The position numbers and the translations under genes are program-made. A stretch of DNA of 64,000 nt from Fistulifera solaris. Taxonomy: Eukaryota > Bacillariophyta > Bacillariophyceae > Naviculales > Stauroneidaceae. The number at the start of each line of letters is the position of its first letter. The first letter of the stretch is position 1. The stretch lies in contig AP026144.1 of NCBI GenBank assembly GCA_030295235.1, positions 682,001-746,000 on the forward strand, given 5' to 3'. Under the pieces are notes generated by a model that saw only the letters and a list, made by a program, of their open reading frames with translations, did not search any database and was not told where the DNA came from. This document shows positions 10,105 to 23,813 of this stretch, piece by piece.

Positions 10105-13100
10105 ATGACCTCCAAAGATCCTCGCGAGTATGTTCGGTAAGTCTCTAATGATTTGCTTTAAGGAATCCAGAGTCTCGTGTCATTTCACACAAGTCATATT
10201 CTGTACAGTCTTGCGTGTGAACTACACTTGTCCGGAGCTTTGGAAGAAAACAATCCAGTGGTGGAGGACTTTTTAGCGAGCCCGGAGGAAACGAAACTAT
10301 TTGTGTGGACGTCGGCCGGCAAGATGCACGCCGGTCTCACGTTACCGTCGGCATCGGTGACCTCGGCCATTGTCTTTTGCCGCTCCAACGAGTCGTCAAC
10401 CCTCCAATGTTTAACGTTACCGTCCAGCGGCGACGAAACAACAACGACGACCACTTCCATCTTGCAAGCGTTGCAAATTTACACGCAGCAATGTTTCATG
10501 CCCACCGTGCAGTCGCTTTTGCAACAAGATGAGGAAGCGCTGCAACGTCTGCAGGATAAATTGCGAGCTTTGGATGTGGCGCTGCAACAGACGTCTCGTT
10601 CCGCGCACTTACCGTCGATTGAATTGCCCATTCATCCGATCCTGCGAACGGCCGTGGAAAAACGAGGAGATGTTTCGACCTGGGACTGGGAAGCGCTGGG
10701 TCTGGCCGATAAACTCAACGACGATGACTTTCTGAACGAACTGCAGGCAGAAGTTTCGGGCTGGATTGCGCAAATTCGTACCATCACCACCCTCCAGCCG
10801 GAATTGGTGATTCAGGCTTCAGAAGATCAAGCTCCCAACCCGGACGCCGTCGCTCATGAAATGGCTTATTGGACGGCATTGCAACAAGAACTGCAACATG
10901 TTCAGGAACAGTTGCAGTCACCTGGAGTCGAGGCGACGGTGGCATTGTTGCGAGAAGCAAAACGATTTGTGGCCACGTTGGCACTGGAAAACAACACGGG
11001 TCTCGAACAGGCCATCGCGTACGCGGCAGATATGACACATTTTTTGAAGGGATACCCTTTGGCGGACTTACAGGCGGCGGTGGATTTTGAACAAATGGCG
11101 GCGGTGGTGCAGGCCATGTTTGATCATCTCGGCAAGATCCGCTCGAGCCGTTACTACTCACTTCCACGTGGTATTCTGTTGTTGGAGGGAACAACGGTCG
11201 TTCTGCGTGATGCTATCCAACATTTGTTGCTTCAAGATAAGCACAAAAATTTTTTGTTCATGGACTATGCGGACTATCAACGGAAAATTCGGTATCCTGT
11301 CCTAGACGTATTTGTGCAGTTTGAAGATCGTTGGCAGGAATGGAAAGAATTTATGCTGGATCAGGGCCGGCGTCGGAAGGTGACAGGCCTCAGCAAATTG
11401 TTGGATCAAATGGTTTTGCACCACATGCCATTGAGAGAACGACTGGACCAAATCGATGAATTTCGTCAAGCTCAAGAGACCCTACGCAATGTTGTTCACA
11501 CGGTGTTGCGTGAAGAGGAACCCACCGCGTTGCAGCAGGTGGAGCATGCTCCTCGGCAAATATTTGGAAGTATCGCTGTCCTCGATTTGAGTCCAGGAGG
11601 GAAACAAGCCTTGGAGACAGCACTAGAAGAGTACGACCTGCAAATTGATGCTATAGAGGAACGTCTAGCCCGACTCCTCCGTGAAAAACTGCAGGCATGC
11701 CAGGTATGTATACATGCAGTTTGAATTTGAAAATTCAATTGCCTTTTTAAACCGTGTAATCTTTCCGCAGGATGCTGAAGACATGTTTGGGGTATTCGCT
11801 CGTTTCAATCTGCTTCTGACGCGAAGCCGAGTACAGTCCGCTGTGAAGGAATTTCAAATGCAGCTCATATCAACTGTCGCTGACGCGGTAGAGAAACTGC
11901 AATCTAAGTTTACTTTTAAGTACGAAGCGTCGCCGGCTGCCCGCATTTCACGTCTCCGAGGAATCCCTCCTGTAGCAGGCAAGATTCTTTGGGCGAAGCA
12001 AATGGAACGACAAGTCCAAACATTGATGGAGAGAATGAGTGATGTCCTCGGGCCGAATTGGGGACAGCAGCTAGAAGGCCGTCAATTGAGCAAAAGCGGC
12101 GATGAGCTTCTTTCCAAGTTAGATGCTCGCTCGTATTTCCGGAGCTGGGTAACTGAGTGGGAGCGGGAACTTTCATCTTCTGCCCACAATAAACTTAACT
12201 CATTTCCAGTGCTGATTGAGAACCAGCAAGGAAAGCTTGTCGCCAGAGTCAATTTCGATGAAAAAAGCGAGCTCCTCTTCAAAGAAATTCGACACCTAAA
12301 GTGGTTAGGTTTTGCAAAGGACATCCCACGCACGTTGGTCATGGTCTCCGACGAAGCTACTGTTCGCTATTCATTTGCAGTGGCAATCAAGACGGCACTT
12401 CGCTCCTATCAAGCTGTTCGTGTCTTGATAACTTCTGAACTAGAGCCACTCGTGATGCCGCAACTACTCGAAATTCGCGAAATTATTTCGGAAGCCTTCG
12501 ATGTGAAGTTATCTACGTCTACGGCTGTTTCCAAAAAGCACCGTGTCCGCTGGGATACAAAAGAAATGACTGAATGGGTTATCCGCTTGACTGAGTCTGT
12601 CGCAAAGTTCGAAGATCGAGTAGAGCAACTTCTTCGTGCTTGTGATAAGGTTGATATTGCGTTGAACTTGATGGAAAAGGTGGATTACAACGCTAACATG
12701 TTTCTTGGTGTTTTGAGTAGTATCCAGAAAACAATAGACGAAATGTCGCTAAGTGGCTACTCCGATCTGGACTATTGGGTAAACACAGTCGGAAATAAAA
12801 TGGCTGAAGTTCTTGCAAAACGCCTTGAAAATGCTCTCAAAGGATGGAACAGGGCACTTCGGCTTTCGAAGGAGAACTTGACTAGCCACTTAAACGAAGG
12901 TAGCGAAGTAGATGGCGATATGAATGAGAGAGATGACGGCGTTGAGCTAGCTGTCTTGCCGACGAAAGTGAGCCTAGAAATTGTCCTTCGCAATCAAGAG
13001 ATATCGGCTTCCCCCTCCTTACCATCTGTTAGAGCCCACTTTCTAGACGCGCTGCATGCGTATATTAGCACCGTGTGCAATTTGCCACGACCAAGAGGCG

Positions 13101-16100
13101 GTCGTTACGAAGTCTTCGATGGCATTACAGCTAAACGCTCCAATGACTTGAAAGTTCCGGCAAATTGTTTTGATGGCTTGTTGAGTCTAGTTCCGGTGGA
13201 GATTGTGTCTGAAGCCTATGCCTGCATCGAGCACCATGTCAATGAAGCAGCAGTCTTCGTTGACCAATGGTTAGCATACCAGACACTTTGGGATACTCAA
13301 GTTCCTGATGTAGCTGCAACGGTTGGAACCGATGTGCAGAAATGGCAAATGCTCCTAGCGGAAGCCGCAGACGCTCGCGCGACTCTGGATCTATCAGCTT
13401 CTGTCTCTGATTTTGGTCTGGTCACAGTAAAGTATGGAAAGGTCCAATCTCAGATAAATTTGAAGTACGACTCTTGGCAAAAAGAGTTACAGGCTTCGTT
13501 TGCTACAATTCTGGGACAATGCATCTCCGAAATGCACCGAACAATCACAACTACTAAGACAAAGCTGGAAGAAACGACTCTTGATAGTGCGTCGACGGAC
13601 AACATTGTACTCGGGGTTACATTTATCCAGGAAGTGAAGCAAAAAGTTGGTACTTGGATCAAGGAACTAGATTTGCTTTGCTCCTCCGAGAAGCAGCTTA
13701 GGAAGCAACGCTACTTATTTCATTCGGAGTGGCTTGAAACAAGTGTGCTGAAAGGTCTTTTCGAGAGTCTCATGCAGATTCTAGAGCGTCGCGGCAGAAC
13801 GATGGAGCAACAAATCCCGCTTTTGCAAGCTCGAGTTGCTACTGAAGACAAGTCTGCTTCGAAGCAACTTGCTGAATTGGTTGACAACTGGAACGACGAG
13901 AAGCCACTAAGGGGAAATATGAGCCCTCCGGACGCGATGGAGCTTTTGGCAAGGTATGAAATTGACCTGAACAAGGCACACATCCATCAGGAGAATCTTG
14001 TCAAAGCGAAGGATGCGCTTGGATTGGAGCACATGGTGCAAGCCAATGACGTTGTAGCTGCTTTGAACGAACTGTCTGACCTAAAAGAAGTGTGGCAAGC
14101 GATGATGGAACCTTTCGAAACTTTACAACAGATTAAAGACACACTTTGGTCCAGTGTTGTGACACGCAAAATCAAGCGGGGTCTTGATGACCTTCTAGCA
14201 TCAATGCGTTCACTTCCCAATCGGGTAAGGCAGTACGAAGCTTACACGCACTTGCATGATGCAGTTAAGGACTTCATTGCCGGACATGGACTAATGTCTG
14301 ATTTGAAAACCGACGCGCTGAAAGAAAGGCATTGGAAAATGATCCTCCAGCGTCTTGGAATTTGTATTCCTCTTGCGGATCTGACATTGGGTTTGCTTTG
14401 GGAAAATGGTGTGTTATCGAGAAAGAAAGAAATGAGCGAAATCTTATCCATGGCTCAAGGTGAAATGGCTATAGAAGTTTTCCTCACCCAAGTTCGCGAA
14501 CGGTGGACCAAACACGAACTGGATCTAGTACTTTTTCAGAACCGTACACGTCTCATTCGTGGCTGGGACGAACTCTTTGCCACGCTCGACGACCACATCA
14601 ATGGTCTTTTGCAAATGAAAAGTTCCCCATTCTATCGTGCTGTGAGAGAATTCCAAGAAGAGGGGAAGCTCTGGGAGGACCGTCTTACCAAGCTCCGAGC
14701 TGCATTTGACGCTTGGGTCGACGTGCAAAGGCGATGGGTTTACCTTGAGGGGATTTTATTTGGAAGTTCGGATATCAAGGCGCAACTTCCTGCAGAGTGG
14801 TCTCGGTTCAAGAGCGTAGATACAGAATTTGTTGCTCTGATGAGACGTATTGCAAACAAACCAAATGCAATGGAAGTTCTAAATATTGATAACCTCCAGC
14901 GAACCCTGGAGAGACTAGGAAACGTAATGGGGGTTATTCAACGTGCACTCGGTGAATACTTGACGAAGCAGCGCAGCGACTTCAGTCGTTTTTATTTTCT
15001 TGGTGATGATGATTTGTTGGAAATAATGGGAAATTCTGGCGAACCAGGAAAGGTGCTTGCTCATGTTGGAAAAATGTTCGCCGGTATTGCTGGGGCGCGG
15101 GTTGTTTCGGAAGGACTTCCGGAAAACGTTCGGACGCGCTTGGATGCGATGGTTTCGAAAGACGGTGAGATCGTACCATTCCACAAGCCAATCGATATTA
15201 CGGAGACCACGAATGTCAAGGATTGGTTGAAGGATGTCGAAAGAGGAATGCAGACAACACTGGCACTACTTCTCGAATCAGCGGTCCAAGAAGATGATTA
15301 TACAATCGATACCAGCTTCACAAAAGATAACGCCGAGAAATTTGTTGGATGGGCGACGAAGTTTCCCGCGCAGGTGATGATTCTTGCTACACAGATAAAC
15401 TGGAGCATGGGAGTCGACAAAGCACTTCAGGACCAGAATGTTGAGCGGTCATTATCATCTTTCCTAGCCATGTTGGAATGGAAACTTGAAGTCATGGCCA
15501 GTACAGTCTTGGAAGAATTACCTTTTGATGCGAGAAAGAAGTTTGAACAAATGATCACTGAATTAGTTCGTCAAAGAGACATTGTTCGATCTTTACAAAA
15601 TGAGGGAGTCAAGGATCCAAAAGATTTCCGTTGGCTTTACCATCTTCGATACCGTTATAATCCTGCAGCTGAAAATTTATCGGAGAAGCTGGTTGTTATG
15701 CTCTCAAATGCATCCTTCCAATACGGATTCGAGTACCTGGGCATTGGGAGCGGTTGGTCCAAACGCCACTCACAGATAAGTGCTTTTTGACGCTAACACA
15801 GGCCCTTCATTTTCGTCTGGGAGGAAGCCCATTCGGTCCTGCCGGTACAGGAAAGACGGAGAGTGTTAAAGCCCTTGGAGCTGCATTAGGACGGTTTGTG
15901 CTAGTTTTTAATTGCGATGAAACATTTGACTTCAGTGCGATGGGACGTCTACTTGCGGGGCTTTCGCAAGTGGGGGCGTGGGGATGCTTCGACGAATTCA
16001 ATAGGTTAGAAGAGCGTATTTTGAGTGCTGTCAGCCAACAAATTTTGACCATTCAGCAGGGTCTACTCGGTCGAAAATCAAGTGTCGAGTTACTTGGAAG

Positions 16101-19100
16101 AAGTATATCTTTGCACAGTAACGTCGGTATTTTTATTACGATGAACCCTGGATACGAAGGTCGCAGCAACCTTCCAGACAACCTTAAGAATCTCTTTCGG
16201 TAAGTCTATTGTTGGGCATCATGTATACCTTGCACCAGCGTTGCCTTCTAACCTTTTCCTACAGGTCGATTGCAATGGTGGTCCCAGATCGCAAACTGAT
16301 CGCTCAGGTCATGCTTTACAGCCAAGGGATCGTGACGGCTGAAAGACTTGCAGGGAGAGTTGTGGACTTGTTCTTACTTTGTGAAGAGCGTCTGTCCAAA
16401 CAAAGACACTACGATTTTGGACTGCGTGCACTGAAGACGCTATTAGTGAGCGCTGGTGCTCTTAAGCGCAAAGCACTAGAGGGAAAGGGTAGCCTCTCTG
16501 GCGAAGATCTTGCGAGGGAAGAAGACGCTGCGCTTATAGCAGGAGCTTGTAACAACGTCCTTCCAAAACTTGTCGCTGAAGATATGTCTCTCTTTACTGA
16601 ATTATTGAGTGAAGTGTTTCCTGGTGCTCAGGTCACCAAGATGGAAGACGAAACCGCCCGTGAACACATTGTCGCGGTCTGCAAAGAACATCAGTTTTTA
16701 CCGGAGCCCGTCTTCGTTCAGAAGGTTCTTCAACTTAAACAAGTTATCGACTCGCGTCACGGCATCATGGTGGTGGGAAAGTCTGGTAAATCGGCAGCGT
16801 TGAGAGTGTTGCTCTCTGTTCTCGAAAAACTTGATGCGACCAAAGGTGAGCTGTACGTTATCGATCCTAAAGCAATGAGCAAGGACCGTTTGTATGGTTC
16901 TTTGGACGGAACAACGCTTGAGTGGACGGACGGTGTTGTGACGAGTTTGCTTCGAAAAATCATTGACAATCAGAAGGGCGAGGCTGAACGTCGGCATTGG
17001 ATTGTTTTTGATGGGGACGTCGATGTAAGTACGAGAGATCATTTAGTGGTTCTGTAATATTATGCCTTTCCTAATCTTTTCGTCGTAGCCTGAATGGGCC
17101 GAGAATCTAAATTCGGTACTTGATGATAACAAAATGTTGACATTGCCTTCGGGAGAAAGAATTTCGATTCCTGATAATGTTCGCATTATTTTGGAAGTTG
17201 ACAATCTTTCCCACGCTACACCAGCGACAGTTTCGCGATGCGGCATGGTTTGGTTTAGTGATGATTGTATTTCAACTGAGATGGCGCTCAGTCACATGAT
17301 TGATTCGCTTGCAATAGACAACCTGGTCGAAGGGGTAACACAGAGCGGTGAAATTCCGGCCGCGCAAACACAGTTTATCACGGCAATCAAGCCGTTGATA
17401 CACTCTGGGAGGACCTCGTCTCTTGTTGTCGACGCTCTTGAATTTGCTCTACACGAGAAACACATCATGGATACATCTAGAGACCAACTTTTGAAAAATC
17501 TTCACTCCTTGCTCACCCAGGGGATTAGTCTTGCCGTGGAGTATGACGAAAACCATCCAGACTTTCCTATCACAGGAGAGCACATGGAAAAATTTTCAAA
17601 GCGCTGGATGCTTCACTCATTGCTTTGGGCTTTTTGTGGTAGCGCCTCTTGGGAAGTTCGCAAGAAATTCAGCGATATGCTTGTAAGGACGAGCGGTGTC
17701 ATGCTTCCTGACAGAAATAATTGCGTGTTTGATTACCGTGTTCGTGTTGACAGTGGTGAATATGAACCATGGAGTGATAGTGTACCAAGAATGGAGATCG
17801 AAAGTCACCGTGTTGCATCAAGCGACGTCGTTATTACGACAACCGACACTGTAAGACACTCTGAGGTCTTGGCTGGTTGGTTATCGAAACGTGTGCCTCT
17901 TATTTTATGTGGCCCCCCTGGTAGTGGCAAGACTATGACGCTTACAAGCGTCCTCCAAGCGTTTCAAGGCCTTGTTTTGGCTAGCTTGAACTTCTCTTCT
18001 AGGACCACCCCAGAAATTATTTTGAAGACCTTCTCGCAATATTGTTCCTATGTGCGACGGGGAAAAGACGTTTATCTGGAGCCATCACAAAACCTGGGTG
18101 ACAACACTTGGCTTGTTGTATTCTGCGATGAAATAAACCTTCCTGAAAAAGACTCATACGGGACTCAGCGGGTGATTATGTTCATGAGGCAGCTGGTGGA
18201 ACACGGTGGTTTCTGGAGAAGCGACAACATCTGGGTGAAGATCAATCGAGTTCAATTCGTAGGTGCATGTAATCCTCCCACAGACGCTGGCCGAGTCGCT
18301 ATGTCGCACAGATTTCTCCGCCATGTTCCCGTTCTTCTCGTAGACTTCCCTGCAAAAGATTCGCTATTGCAGATTTACAGGACTTTTAATGGTGGCGTGA
18401 TGAAATTATTTCCTAACCTCAAGGGCGAGACAGAAGCCATGACTGAGGCTATGGTAGAAGTATACCTGGAAAACCAAAAGAAATTCACCCCGCAAATTCA
18501 GCCACAGTACTTCTACTCCCCCCGCGAACTGAGCCGTTGGGTAAGGGGGGGTTTTCGAGGCGGTGAGGAATATCGACCATGGTTTGACAAGAGAAGAGCT
18601 TGTTCGAGTGTGGGCTCACGAGGCCCTTCGGTTGTTTGCCGATAGATTAGTGGAAAAGGCCGACCAAGAGTGGTGCAGCAATAAAATTGACGACGTTGCT
18701 CGAAAGTGGTTCGCCGGAGTCGACTTTGATGTTGCCTTGCAAAGGCCAATTTTCTACACGACGTGGCTAAGCAAGGAAACAAAACAGGTGGACCGAGATG
18801 AACTCAAATCCTTCCTTGCTGCTCGTTTGCGTGTGTTTTACGAGGAGGAGCTTGATGTCCAGTTGGTCGTCTTCGACGAAGTTCTTGAACACATTCTTCG
18901 AATCGACCGTGTACTAAGACAACCTATGGGCCACCTCCTGCTCGTTGGCGACTCTGGTGCTGGAAAAACTGTACTCAGTAAGTTTGTGAGCTGGATGAAC
19001 GGACTCAACATATTCCAAATCAAAGCGCACTCCCGCTATGGAATGGAGGATTTCAATGAAGATCTTCGCTGTCTCATGCGGAGAGTAGGTGTTGAGGGAG

Positions 19101-22100
19101 AGAAGATATGCTTTATTTTTGACGAGGCAAATGTCTTGTCTTCTGGTTTCATCGAGGCTATTAACGCTCTGCTTGCAAGTGGTGAAGTTCCTGGTCTGTT
19201 TGACGGCGAAGATTTCTCGTCTCTTATGACCTCTGTCCGTGACAGTGCACTGCGGGACGGCACGATTCTTGACTCTGAAGAGGAATTATGGCGCTACTTT
19301 ACAGCCATTGTTCAAAGGAACCTCCACGTGGTTTTTACTGTCAATCCAAGTGGAGGTGATTGGAAGAACAGGTCAACAACAAGTCCTGCTCTTTTTAATC
19401 GATGCGTTGTCGATTGGTTTGGGACGTGGGGATCTACAGCGATGGCCCAAGTCGGCAAAGAGTTCACTCTTCGCATTGATATGGGAGATTCTGAAGCTGA
19501 GGGAGGGTCTTGGGGTATGGGAGACGGCGAGGAGCTGATGAAGAATGTAGCCGATGTGTTCGATGGTTCGGGTACCATGAGGCAGGCCGTTGTTGCAGCT
19601 CTTGTAGCCATCCACGAGATTGCTAGGTCGACTGCCGAGAAAGCTGCCAATGAGACACGTAGTATCGCGAGAACTTTTTGTCACCACGTGACTACCTAGC
19701 GCTTATCGAAAACTTTGTTTCCTGCCTCAACAATCGTCGAGAGCAAGTTGAAGATGAGCAGCTTCACGTAAATGCCGGCTTAGAAAAGCTTCGACAAACA
19801 CAGGAAAACGTCGCCGAGCTCAAAAAGGGGCTTGGGGCTAAGACTGAGGAGTTACGTCGGAAGGAAGCGCTAGCGAATGAGAAACTTCAACAAATGGTGG
19901 CCGACCAGAATGTTGCTGAACAGCGAAAGGCCGAAGCGGAACGCATGAGTGCCGCCGTCGAAAAGCAGCAGATTCAAATTAACCAAAGAAAGGAAGAAGC
20001 ACAAAAGACCTTGACGAAGCAGAACCTGCTCTTAGAAGCGCACAAGAGAGTGTGCGCGGAATAAAGAAGCGAGATCTTGACGAGGTACGAAATCTAGCGC
20101 GACCTCCGGCCAACGTGAAATTGACATTGGAATGTATCGCCATCATGCTTGGAGAAAGCAAAGTGGAATGGGCTGATATTCGCAAGGTGCTAAGCAAGAT
20201 TGACTTCATCCCTAGTATTATCAATTTCGACGCTGATAATCTTTCTTTGAAGCAGATAAATCTTGTGAAGGAGCAGTACATAGACGGAAATCCTGATCTC
20301 ACTGAAGAAAGCGTGACAAGGAGTAGCAAGGCGTGCGGCCCCCTTTACAAATGGGCCGAGTCGCAAATAAGATACAGCACAATCTATAATAACATACAGC
20401 CGCTGAGGGATGAAGTTGAAAGATTAGAGCAAGAGGCGTTAATTGCCAAGGAGGAGAAGTCAAAGATTGAGGGCGAAGTGCATGATCTTGAGTCATCCAT
20501 TGCTCAATACAAGACAGACTACGCTAGTTTGATACGTGATGTCGAGGCATTAAAAGCAGAAATGGAAGCGGTCACAACCAAAATCTCTCGTGCGGAAAGC
20601 TTACTTCACAGTCTTGAACACGAGAGCCAGCGTTGGGCGAAAAGCTCAGAGGCATTTCAAACGATCATGAAGAGTCTCGTAGGCGACGGTTTGCTGATGG
20701 CTGGGTTCCTCACCTACGCAGGCTTTTTCGACTTTCATCGCCGATCAAGCATGATGAATCAATGGAAAAAAGCGCTGGATTCACTGGACATTGATTTTCG
20801 CCTTGATCTCGGCATTGTAGAGTCTCTCAGTACAGCATCTCAGCGGCTTACTTGGGAAAGTGAAGGACTTCCAAGCGATGGACTAAGCCTTGAAAATGCT
20901 GTTATTTTGGATCACTCGACAAGATTCCCCCTTATTATAGACCCTTCCGGTCAGGCCATTGCTTTCGTCTTGAAAAAGTATTCGAATGAAAAGATTCAGA
21001 CAACAAGTTTTGTGGATAAGGCTTTTGCCAAAACTCTTGCGAGCGCCGTACGTTTCGGAACAGCGCTCCTGGTTGAGAACGTCGAAACAATCGATCCTAT
21101 ATTAAACCCAATTTTGAACAAAGAACTTCAACGCACCGGTGGTCGAACTCTAGTTCGCATTGGGACAGAGGAGGTCGACTACAGTCCTAAGTTCAGAATT
21201 ATTCTCAGCACAAAGAATCCAGCTGTCCCCTTGACACCAGACCTCTGCTCCAGAGTAACGTTGGTGAACTTCACTGTTACGCCTGACAGTCTTCAAAGTC
21301 AGAGTCTAAGCCAACTTGTTAGGGCTTTGAAGCCGGCCCTCGAATCTCAAAGAGCTGCACTATTGAAGCTTCAAGGTGAACAGAACGTAAAGTTACGTGG
21401 TTTGGAAGACCAAATGCTCTCGAAGATAAGCGCTTGTGAAGGAAGTATTCTAGATGATGATCGGGTCGTCGAAGGAATGGAAATCTTGATGAAAGAAGGC
21501 GCGCAAGTTGAGGAGCAGATTTCTTGCAGCGCTGAAGTCATGAAACAAGTTCACGAAGCCGTTGCTCAATTCGAGCCTTTTTCTTCCTTGTGTCGTAATC
21601 TGTTCATCTTGCTAGAGGCCCTCCGTGAGTTAAGCTTCTTGTACGAGTTCACAGCATCGACATTCATTTCTATCTTGCAACATGTTCTCAGTCAAATTCA
21701 AAGTGGAGGCGACGATGCAAAGGTGCTTGGGGAGCTCAGACGTAGTCTATTTTACGAGACCGTTGCTCGTATCGGCCGCGGCCTTCAAGTTGAAGACAAA
21801 CTTGTTTTTTCTATCCTTTTGGCTCGGATCTTTAAGCACGAAAAGTCCATTGGCGCAGCTTCGGCAAGCTCTTCATCTGACGTGGTCAGAATTATTGTTG
21901 AACAATTCGGCGAAGATTTCCTTTGGCAAGGGCGTGGCTTGAACGACTTTGCCGACGTTATTGAATTTGAAATCAACTCGACAACTCCTCTTCTCCTTTG
22001 CAGCGCACCAGGTCATGATGTTAGTGGAAGAGTCGAGGCCATGGCACGTGAATTGAACAAAGATCTCGACGCCGTCGCAATGGGAAGTGCTGAGTGTTTC

Positions 22101-22931
22101 GATATTTCGGAACAACTTGTATCGGTGGCTGCAAAACGTGGAACATGGGTCATGCTCAAGAACGTACACCTGTGCGCCGACTGGCTCCGCGAATCGTTTG
22201 TAAAAAAGCTTCAATCACTCAGCCCCGCAAATACACATAAAGATTTTCGCATCTTCATTACGAGCGAAATCAATCCGCGTTTACCGACCGGTCTACTTCG
22301 TATCTGTGATACTATCGTTGCACAGGCGCCTACAGGAATGAAGGCTTCCATGACGCGTTTCTTTACCAGCATAGCAAAAGAGCGATTTCACTTACAAGTT
22401 CGCAATCGTCTTTATCTACTGCTGGGTTGGGTCCATGCAGTCATTCAAGAACGTCTTCGCTTCGTACCAAACGGCTGGACCGAGGCCTATGAATTCACCG
22501 AAGCGGACGCACTTCATGCGTTGGATGTAATCGATAGTCTGTTGGAGGATGCGGGTCAATCCCTCGATCCCGAGAAGTTGCCGTGGGACGCTATACGCTC
22601 GACATTACAACGAGGTGTTTTCGGAGGTCGTGTGACGACGCCTCGTGACCAGCAGGTTCTCGATGATCTGATTGCGACCGTTTTTGTTCCGGAAGCATAC
22701 AATGTCAACTTTGTTGTCGTGAAGAGCGAAAACGTCGTATTCCCCGAAACAACCACCCGCGAAACATGTTTGGATTGGATTTCTCACCTTCCGGAGCACA
22801 CACCGCCGACTTGGATTGGCCTGGACGCGAGCGCCGAAGTGGAGCGAGAACAGAGGATGGCCCGATCAGTGAACGCGAAAGTCTCTTTTCTGCAGGAAAA
22901 GTGTGACGGTGTCGATGGCAATGAGAACTAG
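10105..22931 (+). CDS. DYNC1H: Cytoplasmic dynein heavy chain
   Basis: Minus-end microtubule motor ATPase, about 4,190 residues. Exons: 10105-10136, 10209-11703, 11771-16199, 16265-17024, 17089-22931 (introns 64-72 bp, all GT-AG). The tail occupies roughly residues 1-1,800. AAA1 begins near 1,865 ([15 protein letters not shown]), AAA2 near 2,157 ([12 protein letters not shown]), AAA3 near 2,515 ([12 protein letters not shown]), AAA4 near 2,858 ([12 protein letters not shown]). The coiled-coil stalk follows, with the microtubule-binding region ([13 protein letters not shown] nearby), then AAA5-AAA6. Frame breaks of one base occur at 15746-15748 (G missing), 18545-18551 (G extra), 19675-19679 (T missing) and about 20044 (A missing, or CA duplicated); the family sequence resumes exactly after each. 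The protein stops soon after [16 protein letters not shown], so the long C-terminal domain of animal dyneins is absent, as in yeast. Similarity to the dynein-1 type and the long tail favour a cytoplasmic role over ciliary. Confidence 0.95.
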
Positions 22932-23813
22932 TAAAAATTTTTTCTGTTCAAATTGAAACTAAAGTATTTCCTTCAAGTTTAGTTGCATTGAAAGAAAGAG
23001 ATCAAAAAGTAAAGATTGATGTACAAGCCAATCAGGCAGAACACTTGACATTGCCTCGGTTGGATGACGAACTAGCTCTTTCCCTTTTTTGGCGCAAGCC
23101 CAGTTGCAACTCCGACACGGAACCGGGGGGCAAAAGAAACAGAGCAAGGACGTGGCTGGAAACGCAAGTAGAACATTTGCGATTGATGCGGTGGCTAGTT
23201 TCTTATGAAAAACCCGAGTGCGTTGACTTCTCGCTATGAATTTTACAAAAATTACGTCTTTCACGTATTACTCTTTCTTCATGCTATCCGGCTAGTTCTG
23301 CTGAAGACAGCTTTGGCTACCCAGCATAGCTTTTCGACATATCGCTGATCTGCCTAACATTTGTAATTGCGCTTTATCTAATAGATTAGCCGACACGAGC
23401 CGTCTGCTATTATTATTATTTCGAGACCGACACTGGCTCATGATTCGGCTCATGACTCCCAACTCCCTACTCCAACCCCTCATCATCTAATCGAGGATTT
23501 CAAAGACGATTTTGATCTAGTAGTTCAGAGCCGAATAGTTCTGATGCTGGACATTTTACATTTTACATCACAGTTGTCAGCCCGGAGCCGTGACCGTTTC
23601 TTTTTTTTCTCGTTTGACCATGATGGTGGGGCACCTACATCTACCTGGTAAATATTTTTTTGCGAGGAATTTGTTTCATGCAAAAATTGACTAGTCACCA
23701 ACCATTCGAATAATAAACGCTGGTGTATGATGGCATGTTTCGAGGCTAGATCATGATATAACAGAAAGAAAAATTTATTAAAGAGGCGCGACACCGAGAT
23801 CCCCCGACCCGAG
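22932..23813. other. Spacer after dynein; possible extra 3' exon
   Basis: An 83-codon forward frame (22988-23239) follows the dynein stop. A GT-AG intron at 22931-22977 (47 bp) would join it in frame to dynein, replacing the stop. The predicted extension (for example HLTLPRLDDELALSLFWRKP) is protein-like but not recognisable as the dynein C-terminal domain. From 23240 to 23813 nothing further is seen. Confidence 0.3.
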
